Shown: positions 26,040-38,593, counted from the stretch's first letter. The stretch: 64,000 nucleotides of DNA from Megalopta genalis (GCF_051020955.1 NW_027476267.1:248001-312000), one strand, 5' to 3'. Made by a program: numbers and translations. Notes: generated by a model not told the origin, from the sequence alone.

Positions 26040-29000
26040 TTGTTTCGCATTGTTTTGAAGCTAAGCCTACTACTTCGCATTGATTCGAAGTTAAACCATG
26101 TGTTTCCCTTGGATTTGAAGCTAATTCGTTTGATTCGCACGCAGTTGAAGCTAAATCATGTTTATCGCAAGTATTTGAAGGTAAATCATTTGTTTCGCAT
26201 GAATTTGATGCTAAGACTTCTCCTTCGCATTGATTTGAAGTTAAATCATGTGTTTCTCTTGAATTTGAAGCTAACTCGTTTGATTCGCATGCAGTTGAAG
26301 CTAAATCATTTTGATCACAAGAATCTGAATCCAAACTATTTGTTTCGCATTGATTTGAACCTAAGCCTCCTACTTCGCATTGATTTGAAGTTAAATCATG
26401 TGTTTCCCTGGGATTTGAAGCTAACTCGTTCCATTCGCATGCAATTGACTCTAAATCGTGTTTATCAGAAGTATTTGGAGCTAAACCATTTCTTTCACAT
26501 GGATTTGAAGCTAAGCCTTCTTCTTCGCATTGATTTGAAGCTAACTCATATGCTTCGCATGGATGTGAAGCTAACTCGTTTGTTTCGCCTGCATTTGAAG
26601 CTATTTCATTTAAACCGCAGGTATTTGAAGGTAATTCATTTGTTTCGCATTGATTTGAAGCTAAGCCTACTACTTCGCATTGATTTGAAGTTAATTCATG
26701 TGTTTCTCTTGAATTTGAAGCGAACTCGATCGATTCGTATGCAGTTGAAACTAAATCATGTTTATCACAAGTATTTGAAGCTAAACCATTTGTTTCGCAT
26801 TGATTTGAAGCTAAGTCTACTACTTTGCATTGATTTGAAGCTGAATCATGTGTTTCGCATGGTCTTGAAGCTAACTCGTTTGTTTCGCCTGCATTTGAAG
26901 CTATTTCATTTAAACCGCAAGTATCTGAACCCAAAACATTTGTTTCGCATTGTTTTGAAGCTAAGCCTACTACTTCGCATTAATTTGAAGTTAAACCATG
27001 TGTTTCCCTTGGATTTGAAGCTAAGTCGTTTGATTCGCACGCAGTTGAAGCTAAATCATGTTTATCGCAAGTATTTGAAGGTAAATCATTTGTTTCGCAT
27101 GAATTTGATGCTAAGACTTCTCCTTCGCATTGATTTGAAGTTAAATCATGTGTTTCTCTTGAATTTGAAGCTAACTCGTTTGATTCGCATGCAGTTGAAG
27201 CTAAATCATTTTGATCACAAGTATCAGAATCCAAACTATTTGTTTCGCATTGATTTGAAGCTAAGCCTCCTACTTTGCATTGATTTGAAGTTAAATCATG
27301 TGTTTCCCTGGGATTTGAAGCTAACTCGTTCCATTCGCATGCAGTTGACTCTAAATCGTGTTTATCACAAGTATTTGAAGCTAAACCATTTGTTTCGCAT
27401 GGATTTGAAGTTAAGCCTTCTACTTCATATTGATTTGATGCTAAATCATGTGCTTCGCATGGATTTGAAGCTAACTCGTTTGTTTCGCTTGCATTTGAAG
27501 CTATTTCATTTAAACCGCAGGTATTTGAAGGAAATTCATTTGTTTCACATGGATTTGAAGCTAAGCCTTCTACTTCGCATTGATTTGAAGCTAACTCATG
27601 TGCTTCGCATGGATTTGAAGCTAACTCGTTTGTTTCGCCTGCATTTGAAGCTATTTCATTTAAACCGCAGATATTTGAAGGTAATTCATTTGTTTCGCAT
27701 TGATTTGAAGCTAAGCCTACTACTTCGCATTGATTTGAATTTAATTCATGTGTTTCTCTTGAATTTGAAGCGAACTCGTTCGATTCGTATGCAGTTGAAA
27801 CTAAATCATGTTTATAACAAGTATTTGAAGCTAAACCATTTGTTTCGCATTGATTTGAAGCTAAGTCTACTACTTTGCATTGATTTGAAGTTAAATCATG
27901 TGTTTCCCTGGGATTTGAAGCTAACTCGTTCCATTCGCATGCAGTTGACTCTAAATCGTGTTTATCACAAGTATTTGAAGCTAAACCATTTGTTTCGCAT
28001 GGATTTGAAGTTAAGCCTTCTACTTCATATTGATTTGATGCTAAATCATGTGCTTCGCATGGATTTGAAGCTAACTCGTTTGTTTCGCTTGCATTTGAAG
28101 CTATTTCATTTAAACCGCAGGTATTTGAAGGAAATTCATTTGTTTCACATGGATTTGAAGCTAAGCCTTCTACTTCGCATTGATTTGAAGCTAACTCATG
28201 TGCTTCGCATGGATTTGAAGCTAACTCGTTTGTTTCGCCTGCATTTGAAGCTATTTCATTTAAACCGCAGATATTTGAAGGTAATTCATTTGTTTCGCAT
28301 TGATTTGAAGCTAAGCCTACTACTTCGCATTGATTTGAATTTAATTCATGTGTTTCTCTTGAATTTGAAGCGAACTCGTTCGATTCGTATGCAGTTGAAA
28401 CTAAATCATGTTTATAACAAGTATTTGAAGCTAAACCATTTGTTTCGCATTGATTTGAAGCTAAGTCTACTACTTTGCATTGATTTGAAGTTAAATCATG
28501 TGTTTCCCTGGGATTTGAAGCTAACTCGTTCCATTCGCATGCAATTGACTCTAAATCGTGTTTATCAGAAGTATTTGAAGTTAAACCATTTGTTTCACAT
28601 GGATTTGAAGCTAAGCCTTCTACTTCGCATTGATTTGAAGCTAACTCATGTGCTTCGCATGGATTTGAAGCTAACTCGTTTGTTTCGCCTGCATTTGAAG
28701 CTATTTCATTTAAACCGCAGATATTTGAAGGTAAATCATTTGTTTCGCATGGATTTGGAGCTAAGCCTCCTACTTCGCATTGATTTGAAGTTAAATCATG
28801 TGTTTTCCTGGGATTTGAAGCTAACTCGTTTGATTCGCATGCAATTGACTCTAAATCGTGTTTATCAGAAGTATTTGAAGTTAAACCATTGGTTTCACAT
28901 GGATTTGAAGCTAAGCCTTCTACTTCGCATTGATTTGAAGCTAACTCGTTTGTTTCGCCTGCATTTGAAGCTATTTCATTTAAACCGCAGATTTTTGAAG

Positions 29001-31460
29001 GTAAATCATTTGTTTCACATGGATTTGAAGCTAAGCCTACTACTTCGCATTGATTTGAAGTTAATTCATGTGTTTCTCTTGAATTTGAAGCTAAGTCGTT
29101 TGATTCGCATGCAGTTGAAGCTAAATCATTTTGATCACAAGTATCTGAACCCAAAACATTTGTTTCGCATTGTTTTGAAGCTAAGCCTACTACTTCGCAT
29201 TGATTTGAAATTAAACCATGTGTTTCCCTTGGATTTGAAGCTAATTCGTTTGATTCGCACGCAGTTGAAGCTAAATCATGTTTATTGCAAGTATTTGAAG
29301 GTAAATCATTTGTTTCGCATGAATTTGATGCTAAGACTTCTCCTTCGCATTGATTTGAAGTTAAATCATGTGTTTCTCTTGAATTTGAAGCTAACTCGTT
29401 TGATTCGCATGCAGTTGAAGCTAAATCATTTTGATCACAAGAATCTGAATCCAAACTATTTGTTTCGCATTGATTTGAACCTAAGCCTCCTACTTCGCAT
29501 TGATTTGAAGTTAAATCATGTGTTTCCCTGGGATTTGAAGCCAACTCGTTCCATTCGCATGCAATTGACTCTAAATCGTGTTTATCAGAAGTATTTGAAG
29601 CTAAACCACTTCTTTCACATGGATTTGAAGCTAAGCCTTCTTCTTCGCATTGATTTGAAGCTAACTCATATGCTTCGCATGGATGTGAAGCTAACTCGTT
29701 TGTTTCGCCTGCATTTGAAGCTATTTCATTTAAACCGCAGGTATTTGAAGGTAATTCATTTGTTTCGCATTGATTTGAAGCTAAGCCTACTACTTCGCAT
29801 TAATTTGAAGTTAAACCATGTGTTTCCCTTGGATTTGAAGCTAAGTCGTTTGATTCGCACGCAGTTGAAGCTAAATCATGTTTATCGCAAGTATTTGAAG
29901 GTAAACCATTTGTTTCGCATTGATTTGAAGCTAAGTCTACTACTTTGCATTGATTTGAAGCTGAATCATGTGTTTCGCATGGTCTTGAAGCTAACTCGTT
30001 TGTTTCGCCTGCATTTGAAGCTATTTCATTTAAACCGCAAGTATCTGAACCCAAAACATTTGTTTCGCATTGTTTTGAAGCTAAGCCTACTACTTCGCAT
30101 TAATTTGAAGTTAAACCATGTGTTTCCCTTGGATTTGAAGCTAAGTCGTTTGATTCGCACGCAGTTGAAGCTAAATCATGTTTATCGCAAGTATTTGAAG
30201 GTAAATCATTTGTTTCGCATGAATTTGATGCTAAGACTTCTCCTTCGCATTGATTTGAAGTTAAATCATGTGTTTCTCTTGAATTTGAAGCTAACTCGTT
30301 TGATTCGCATGCAGTTGAAGCTAAATCATTTTGATCACAAGTATCAGAATCCAAACTATTTGTTTCGCATTGATTTGAAGCTAAGCCTCCTACTTCGCAT
30401 TGATTTGAAGTTAAATCATGTGTTTCCCTGGGATTTGAAGCTAACTCGTTCCATTCGCATGCAGTTGACTCTAAATCGTGTTTATCACAAGTATTTGAAG
30501 CTAAACCATTTGTTTCGCATGGATTTGAAGTTAAGCCTTCTACTTCATATTGATTTGATGCTAAATCATGTGCTTCGCATGGATTTGAAGCTAACTCGTT
30601 TGTTTCGCTTGCATTTGAAGCTATTTCATTTAAACCGCAGGTATTTGAAGGAAATTCATTTGTTTCACATGGATTTGAAGCTAAGCCTTCTACTTCGCAT
30701 TGATTTGAAGCTAACTCATGTGCTTCGCATGGATTTGAAGCTAACTCGTTTGTTTCGCCTGCATTTGAAGCTATTTCATTTAAACCGCAGATATTTGAAG
30801 GTAAATCATTTGTTTCGCATGGATTTGGAGCTAAGCCTCCTACTTCGCATTGATTTGAAGTTAAATCATGTGTTTTCCTGGGATTTGAAGCTAACTCGTT
30901 TGATTCGCATGCAATTGACTCTAAATCGTGTTTATCAGAAGTATTTGAAGTTAAACCATTGGTTTCACATGGATTTGAAGCTAAGCCTTCTACTTCGCAT
31001 TGATTTGAAGCTAACTCGTTTGTTTCGCCTGCATTTGAAGCTATTTCATTTAAACCGCAGATTTTTGAAGGTAAATCATTTGTTTCACATGGATTTGAAG
31101 CTAAGCCTCTTACTTCGCATTGATTTGAAGTTAAATCATGTGTTTCCCTGGGATTTGAAGCTAACTCGTTCCATTCGCATGCAGTTGACTCTAAATCGTG
31201 TTTATCACAAGTATTTGAAGCTAAACCATTTGTTTCGCATGGATTTGAAGTTAAGCCTTCTACTTCATATTGATTTGATGCTAAATCATGTGCTTCGCAT
31301 GGATTTGAAGCTAACTCGTTTGTTTCGCTTGCATTTGAAGCTATTTCATTTAAACCGCAGGTATTTGAAGGAAATTCATTTGTTTCGCATGGATTTGAAG
31401 CTAAGCCTTCTACTTCGCATTGATTTGAAGTTAGTATCATGTGTTTCTCTTGAATTTTAA
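26040..31460 (+). other. 1,806-codon repeat-encoded open frame, plus strand (probably not a gene)
   Basis: This is the second longest plus-strand frame, of the same LKLNHVFRMD decapeptide type. Its left limit is set by the single-base loss in CCCAAACAT at 26,031-26,040, and its right limit by the extra TTTTAA mutation at marker site 8. Both limits are accidents of repeat mutation, not gene-like start and stop signals. Confidence 0.15.
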
Positions 31461-31500
31461 GCTATCTCGTTTTAATCGCATGCAGTTGAAGCTAAACCAT
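31410..31500 (+). repeat. Marker site 8 (subtype 2, with an extra mutation)
   Basis: A' starts at 31,441, 8,340 bp after site 7 (278 x 30 + 1, minus one base lost near 26,035). This copy reads GAATTTTAAG where the others have GGATTTGAAG, adding a second stop in the incoming plus-strand frame. Confidence 0.87.
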
Positions 31501-34500
31501 GTTTATCACATGTATCTGAATCCAAACCATTTGTTTCGCACAGATTTGAAGCTAAGCCTCCTACTTCGCATTGATTTGAAGTTAAATCATGTGTTTCCCT
31601 GGGATTTGAAGCTAACTCGTTCCATTCGCATGCAATTGACTCTAAATCGTGTTTATCAGAAGTATTTGAAGTTAAACCATTTGTTTCACATGGATTTGAA
31701 GCTAAGCCTTCTACTTCGCATTGATTTGAAGCTAACTCATGTGCTTCGCATGGATTTGAAGCTAACTCGTTTGTTTCGCCTGCATTTGAAGCTATTTCAT
31801 TTAAACCGCAGATATTTGAAGGTAAATCATTTGTTTCGCATGGATTTGAAGCTAAGCCTCCTACTTCGCATTGATTTGAAGTTAAATCATGTGTTTTCCT
31901 GGGATTTGAAGCTAACTCGTTTGATTCGCATGCAATTGACTCTAAATCGTGTTTATCAGAAGTATTTGAAGTTAAACCATTGGTTTCACATGGATTTGAA
32001 GCTAAGCCTTCTACTTCGCATTGATTTGAAGCTAACTCATGTGCTTCGCATGGATTTGAAGCTAACTCGTTTGTTTCGCCTGCATTTGAAGCTATTTCAT
32101 TTAAACCGCAGATATTTGAAGGTAATTCATTTGTTTCGCATTGATTTGAAGCTAAGCCTACTACTTCGCATTGATTTGAATTTCATTCATGTGTTTCTCT
32201 TGAATTTGAAGCGAACTCGTTCGATTCGTATGCAGTTGAAACTAAATCATGTTTATAACAAGTATTTGAAGCTAAACCATTTGTTTCGCATTGATTTGAA
32301 GCTAAGTCTACTACTTTGCATTGATTTGAAGTTAAATCATGTGTTTCCCTTGAATTTGAAGCTAAGTCGTTTGATTCGCATGCAGTTGAAGCTAAATCAT
32401 TTTGATCACAAGTATCTGAATCCAAACCATTTGTTTCGCATTGATTTGAAGCTAAGCCTCCTACTTCGCATTGATTTGAAGTTAAATCATGTGTTTCTCT
32501 TGAATTTGAAGCTAACTCGTTTGATTCGCATGCAGTTGAAGCTAAATCATTTTGTTCACAAGTATCTGAACCCAAAACATTTGTTTCGCATTGTTTTGAA
32601 GCTAAGCCTACTACTTCGCATTGATTTGAAGTTAAACCATGTGTTTCCCTTGGATTTGAAGCTAAGTCGTTTGATTCGCACGCAGTTGAAGCTAAATCAT
32701 GTTTATCGTAAGTATTTGAAGGTAAATCATTTGTTTCGCATGAATTTGATGCTAAGACTTCTCCTTCGCATTGATTTGAAGTTAAATCATGTGTTTCTCT
32801 TGAATTTGAAGCTAACTCGTTTGATTCGCATGCAGTTGAAGCTAAATCATTTTGATCACAAGTATCTGAATCCAAACTATTTGTTTCGCATTGATTTGAA
32901 CCTAAGCCTCCTACTTCGCATTGATTTGAAGTTAAATCATGTGTTTCCCTGGGATTTGATGCTAACTCGTTCCATTCGCATGCAATTGACTCTAAATCGT
33001 GTTTATCAGAAGTATTTGAAGCTAAACCATTTGTTTCACATGGATTTGAATCTAAGCTTTCTACTTCGCATCGATTTGAAGCTAACTCATATGCTTCGCA
33101 TGGATGTGAAGCTAACTCGTTTGTTTCGCCTGCATTTGAAGCTATTTCATTTAAACCGCAGGTATTTGAAGGTAATTCATTTGTTTCGCATTGATTTGAA
33201 GCTAAGCCTACTACTTCGCATTGATTTGAAGTTAATTCATGTGTTTCTCTTGAATTTGAAGCGAACTCGATCGATTCGTATGCAGTTGAAACTAAATCAT
33301 GTTTATCACAAGTATTTGAAGCTAAACCATTTGTTTCGCATTGATTTGAAGCTAAGTCTACTACTTTGCATTGATTTGAAGCTGAATCATGTGTTTCGCA
33401 TGGTCTTGAAGCTAACTCGTTTGTTTCGCATGCAGTTGAAGCTAAATCATGTTTATCACAAGTATTTGAAGCTAAACCATTTGTTTCGCATTGATTTGAA
33501 GCTAAGCCTACTACTTCGCATTGATTTGAAGCTGAATCATGTGTTTCGCATGGACTTGAAGCTAACACGTTTGTTTCGCCTGCAATTAAAGCTATTTCAT
33601 TTAAACCGCAAGTATTTGAAGGTAAATCATTTGTTTCGCATGGATTTGAAGCTAAGCCTCCTACTTCGCATTGATTTGAAGTTAAATCATGTGTTTCTCT
33701 TGAATTTGAAGCTAACTCGTTTGATTCGCATGCAGTTGAAGCTAAATCATTTTGATCACAAGTATCTGAATCCAAACTATTTGTTTCGCATTGATTTGAA
33801 CCTAAGCCTCCTACTTCGCATTGATTTGAAGTTAAATCATGTGTTTCCCTGGGATTTGAAGCTAACTCGTTCCATTCGCATGCAATTGACTCTAAATCGT
33901 GTTTATCAGAAGTATTTGAAGCTAAACCATTTGTTTCACATGGATTTGAATCTAAGCCTTCTACTTCGCATTGATTTGAAGCTAACTCATGTGCTTCGCA
34001 TGGATTTGAAGCTAACTCGTTTGTTTCGCCTGCATTTGAAGCTATTTCATTTAAACCGCAGATTTTTGAAGGTAAATCATTTGTTTCACATGGATTTGAA
34101 GCTAAGCCTACTACTTCGCATTGATTTGAAGTTAATTCATGTGTTTCTCTTGAATTTGAAGCTAAGTCGTTTGATTCGCATGCAGTTGAAGCTAAATCAT
34201 TTTGATCACAAGTATCTGAACCCAAAACATTTGTTTCGCATTGTTTTGAAGCTAAGCCTACTACTTCGCATTGATTTGAAGTTAAACCATGTGTTTCCCT
34301 TGGATTTGAAGCTAATTCGTTTGATTCGCACGCAGTTGAAGCTAAATCATGTTTATCGCAAGTATTTGAAGGTAAATCATTTGTTTCGCATGAATTTGAT
34401 GCTAAGACTTCTCCTTCGCATTGATTTGAAGTTAAATCATGTGTTTCTCTTGAATTTGAAGCTAACTCGTTTGATTCGCATGCAGTTGAAGCTAAATCAT

Positions 34501-34610
34501 TTTGATCACAAGAATCTGAATCCAAACTATTTGTTTCGCATTGATTTGAACCTAAGCCTCCTACTTCGCATTGATTTGAAGTTAAATCATGTGTTTCCCT
34601 GGGATTTGAA

Positions 34611-37600
34611 GATAACTCTTTTGCTTCGCCTGCATTTGAAGATAAATCATGTATATCACATGTATTTGAAGCTAAACCAGTTGAATCTCATGTATTTGAT
34701 TCTAAGCCTTCTACTTCGCATTGATTTGAAGCTAAATCATGTGTTCCGCATGGATTTCAAGATAACTCGTTTGTTTCGCCTGCATTTGAAGCTAAATCAT
34801 GTATATCACAAGTATTTGAAGCTAAATCATTTGTTCCGCATGGATTTGAACCTAAGCCTTCTAGGTCGTATTGATTTGAAGCTAAATCGTGTGTTTCGCA
34901 TGGATTTGAAGCTAACTCGTTCTATGCGCATGCAGTTAAGTCTAAATAACGTATATCACAAGTATTTGTAGCTAAACCATTTGTTTCGCATGGATTTGAA
35001 GCTACGCCTTCTACTTCGCATTGATTTGAAGCTACATCATTTGTTTCGCATGGAATTGAAGCTACCTCGTTTGTTCCTCCTGCTTTTGAAGCTATATCAC
35101 TTATATCGCATGGATTTGACGCTGAATCTACTACATCGCATTAATTTGAAGCTAAATCTTGTGTATCGCATGGATTTTTAGCAAACCATCTACATCGCAT
35201 TGATTTGAATCTTAATCATGTGTTTCGCATGGATTTGATGCTAACTCGTAAGTTTCGCATGGAGTTGTAGCTAAATAATGTATATCACAAGTATTTGTAG
35301 CTAAACCATTTGTTTCGCATGAATTTAAAGCTAAGCCTTCTACTTCGCATTTATTTGAAGCTAACTCATTTGTTTCCCCTGCATTTGAAGCTATATCATT
35401 TATATCGCAAGTATCTGATGCTAAATCAATTGTGTCGCATGGATTTGAAGCTGAACCTACTACATCGCATTGATTTGAAGCTAAATCATGTGTATCGCAT
35501 GGATTTGAAACTAAACCTTCTACATCGCATTGATTTGAAGCTAAATCATGTGTTTCGCATGGATTTGAAGCTAAACCTTCTACATCGCATTGATTTGAAG
35601 CTAAACCTTCTACATTCTATTGATTTGAAGCTAAACCTTCTACCTCTTATTGATTTGAAGCTAAACCTTCTACATCGCATTGATTTGAAGCTAAATCATG
35701 TGTTTCGCTTGCCTTTGATGCTAAGCCATCTCTATCGCATCGATTTCAAGCTGAATCATTTCTTTCGCTTGGATTTGAAGCTGAACCTTCTACATAGCAT
35801 TGATTTGAAGCTTAATCATGTGTATTGCGTAGATTTGAAGCTAACTCGTTTGTTTCCCCTGCATTTGAAGCTATATCACTTATATCGCAAGTATCTGATG
35901 CTAAATTATTTCTTTCGCTTAGATTTCAAGCTAACTCGTTTGTTTCGTCTGCATTTGAGGCTATATCACTTATATCGCAAGTATATGAAGCTAGATCATT
36001 TGTTTAGCTTGGATTTGAAGCTAAACCTTCTACATAGCATTGATTTGAAGCTTAATCATGTGTTTTGCATAGATTTGAAGATAACTCTTTTGCTTCGCCT
36101 GCATTTGAAGATAAATCATGTATATCACATGTATTTGAAGCTAAACCAGTTGATTCTCATGTATTTGATTCTAAGCCTTCTACTTCGCATTGATTTGAAG
36201 CTAAATCATGTGTTCCGCATGGATTTCAAGATAACTCGTTTGTTTCGTTTGCAGTTCAAGCTAAATCATGTATATCACAAGTATAAGAAGGTAAACCGTT
36301 TGTTTCGCATTGATTTGAAGCTAAGGTTTCTACTTCGCATTGATTTGAAGCTAAATCACGTGTTCCGCATTGATTTGAAGCTAACTCTTTTGCTTCGCGT
36401 GCATTTGAAAATAAATCATGTATATCACATGTATTTGAAGCTAAACCATTCGATTCGCGTGGATTTGAAGCTAACTCGTTTGTTCCGCATGCAGTTGAAG
36501 CTGAATCATGTATATCACAAGTATTTGAAGCTAAACCATTTGTTTCGCATGGATTTGAAGCTAAATCTTCTACTTCGCATTAATTTGAAACTAAATCATG
36601 TGATTCGCATGGATTTGAAGCTAACTCGTTTGATACGCATGCAGGTGAAGCTAAATCATGTATAACACAAGTATTTGAAGCTAAACCATTTGTTTCGCAT
36701 GGATTTGAAGATAAGCCTTCTACTTCGCATTGATTTGAAGCTAACTCGTTTGTTTCGTTTGCATTTGAAGCTACACCATGTATAAAACAAGTACTTGACG
36801 CTAAACCATTTGTTTCGCATGGATTTGAAGATAAGCCTTCTACTTCGCATTGATTTGAAGCTAACTCGATTGTTTCGCCTGCATTAAGAAGCTATATCAC
36901 TTAAATTCGCAAGTATTTGAAGCTAAACCATTCGTTTCGCATGGATTTGAAGCTAAGCCTTCTGCTTCGCATGAAATTGAAGCTAAATCATGTGTTTCGC
37001 ATGGATTTGAAGCTAACTCGATTGTTTCGCATGCAGTTGAAGCTAAATCATGTATATCAGAGGTATTTGAAGCTAAAACAATTGTTTCGCATGGATTTGA
37101 AGCTGAGGCTTCTACTTCGCATTGATTTGAAGCTGAATCATGTGTTTCGCTTGATTTTGAAGCTTACACGATGGTTTCTCATGCAGTTGAAGCTAAATCA
37201 TGTTTATCAGAGGTATTTGAAGCTAAACCATTTGATTAGCGTGGTTTTGAAGCTAAGCATTCTACGTCGCATTTATTTGAAGCTAAATCATGTGTTTCGC
37301 ATGGATTTGAAGCTAACTCTTGTGCTTCGCCTGCATTTGAAGATAAATCATGTATATCACAAGTATTTGAAGCTAAATCATTAGTATCGCATGGATTTGA
37401 AGCTGAGCCTTCCACTTCGCATTGATTTGAAGCTAAAAAATGTGTTTTGCATGGATTGGAAGCTAACTCGTTTGTTTCGCCTGCAGTTGAAGCTATATCA
37501 ATTATATCGCAAGTATCTGAAGCTAAATCACTTGTTTGTCATGGATTCGAAGCTAAGCCTTCTACATCACATTGATTTGAAGCTAAATGATTTGTTTCCC

Positions 37601-38139
37601 ATGGATTTGAAGCTTAATCCTGTGTTTTGCATGGATTTGAAGCTAACTCGTTTGTTCCGCCTGCATATGAAGCTGTTTCATTTATACCGCAAGTATTTGA
37701 AGCTAAATCATTCGTTTTGCATGGCTTTGAAGCTAACTCGTTTGTTACGCCTGCATTTGAAGCAATATCACTTATGTCGCAGTTATCTGAATATAAATAA
37801 ATTGTTTCACATGTATTTGAAACTAAGCCTTCTACTTCGCATTGATTTGAAGGTAGATCATGTGTATCGCATGGATTTGAAGCTAACTCGTTTGTTTCGC
37901 ATGAATTTGAAGCTAAATCATGTGTTTCGCATGGATTTGAAGATAACTCGTTTGTTCTGTCTGCAATTGAAGCTATATCACTAATATCGAGAGTATTTGA
38001 AGCTAAACCTTCTACATCGCGTTGATTTGAAACCAAATCATGTGTTTCGCTTTGATATGAAGCTAAATCATTTGTTTCGCCCTGATGTGAAGCTAACTCG
38101 TTTGTTTTGTCTGCATTTGAAGCTGTTTCAATTATATCG
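34611..38139. repeat. Diverged array of the same 30-bp family, left of the LTR
   Basis: From 34,611 the monomers still show the TTTGAAGCTAA core and 30-bp spacing but differ clearly from one another and from the left array, with frequent stops in all frames. New monomer forms appear: GTATATCACAAG, TTATATCGCAAG, CTACATCGCATTG, and runs of consecutive AAACCTTCTACATCGC monomers (35,510-35,700). The segment 34,611 to about 34,775 recurs at 36,080-36,245 (offset 1,469). The order A-B-C-D-E remains recognisable in most places. Confidence 0.93.
36811..37030 (+). repeat. 220-bp three-copy module, copy a
   Basis: Recognised by two irregular monomers: CATTAAGAAGC (one base more than CATTTGAAGC) and TTAAATTCGCAAG (one extra base), followed by CTTCTGCTTCGCATG and AAATTGAAGC. 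The same set occurs at 39,551-39,770 and 51,560-51,779 with identical length. Confidence 0.85.
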
Positions 38140-38144
38140 CAAGT
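38140..38144. other. Left target-site duplication CAAGT
   Basis: CAAGT directly precedes the TG of the LTR and is repeated directly after its terminal CA (38,892-38,896). Joining the flanks restores a normal C-type monomer (TATCG-CAAGT-ATTTGAAGC), so this is the target sequence duplicated on integration. Confidence 0.93.
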
Positions 38145-38145
38145 T

Positions 38146-38165
38146 GTTCCGTTGTATGACGGAAC
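38146..38165. other. Perfect 7-bp inverted repeat at the LTR 5' end
   Basis: GTTCCGT (38,146-38,152) and ACGGAAC (38,159-38,165) are perfect reverse complements separated by six bases, immediately inside the terminal T. Such a subterminal hairpin could be a structural or protein-binding site. The sequence alone does not say which. Confidence 0.75.
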
Positions 38166-38168
38166 CTT

Positions 38169-38174
38169 TATAAA
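38169..38174 (+). promoter_or_regulatory. Possible TATA box in the LTR
   Basis: TATAAA lies 25 bases from the LTR start, just after the terminal hairpin. It is a TATA match in the only non-repeat sequence here, but LTR promoters normally have upstream sequence before the TATA, so the match may be chance. Confidence 0.2.
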
Positions 38175-38519
38175 TCAAGCGAGGAAAAATGGTGTCCTCG
38201 AGTCAAACATTATTGACCATCTACGTCCGTCCTTGGGAAGCGGAAAATTGCCAGATGTGGATAACCCAGGGACCGAAGGCCCTAGGAAATAGAATATTTT
38301 GGACGAAGCAATCGAAATGCCAGAACACCCGTAGTAAACACTTTCGTTGAAAGCCATTTCCGTCTTCTATTCAAGTATTTCTTTTATGACCCACAGTTGG
38401 TCACCAAATGTCAATTCTAGCCGTTTTTTACGATATGCATGTTCCACCGAGAAGAGGCATTTTCCGGATCATTGTTTGCTACGGCTTATCCTTGGGACAC
38501 TCGGGTTACTTCGCGGGCG

Positions 38520-38554
38520 TCACCCGAGGGCACGAGCACTACCTGCGGGTGACC
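38520..38554. other. 8-bp inverted repeat inside the LTR
   Basis: GTCACCCG (38,520-38,527) and CGGGTGAC (38,547-38,554) are perfect reverse complements with a 19-base loop, in the GC-rich central part of the LTR. Confidence 0.7.
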
Positions 38555-38593
38555 CTTAGTTTGGGGCGGTCACCTTTCGAATTTTGTACTCCA

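Larger units (their letters stand above)
1..34610. repeat. Homogenised satellite array: 30-bp monomers in a 150-bp five-monomer higher-order repeat
   Basis: The whole interval is head-to-tail 30-bp monomers in one orientation. Five types recur in order. A ends GCTAACTCGT. B contains ATGCAGTTGAAG or CCTGCATTTGAAG. C contains CAAGTATTTGAAG or CAGGTATTTGAAG. D ends GCTAAGCCTN. E begins CTACTTCGCATTG. Together they make 150 bp. Slots B and C come in two matched versions, B1-C1 (TGCAGTTG, then TTTATCACAAG) and B2-C2 (CTGCATTTG, then TTAAACCGCAG). Longer units are stacked on top: 300 bp (14,101 and 14,401), 900 bp (16,411 and 17,311), 1,050 bp (13,561 and 14,611) and 1,200 bp (8,641 and 9,841). Many monomers of one type are identical or differ at one or two bases. 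The array is already under way at base 1, so its left end is not seen. No unique sequence lies inside it. Confidence 0.97.

Noticed and set aside
1..34610. Dozens of overlapping genes on both strands encoding decapeptide-repeat proteins
   Set aside because: A stop-free 30-bp repeat opens frames by arithmetic. The limits of these frames are marker stops or single-base losses, initiation would use GTG or TTG in many cases, no unique domain is attached, and stops spread with the units.
35818..36007. Third-frame open stretches (FEANSFVSPAFEAISLISQV type) as a protein
   Set aside because: This frame is cut by the TGA in each CATTGATTTG monomer, so it is open only where E-type monomers are absent.
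1..38139. CRISPR array suggested by regular ~30-bp repeats
   Set aside because: The repeats are directly contiguous with no unique spacers, there is no leader or cas gene, and the periodicity is nested at 150 bp.
38107..38292. Short coding gene spanning the left LTR boundary (61 codons)
   Set aside because: It starts in satellite DNA and runs into the LTR across the target duplication, so it cannot be an old gene. The LTR part has no recognisable domain.
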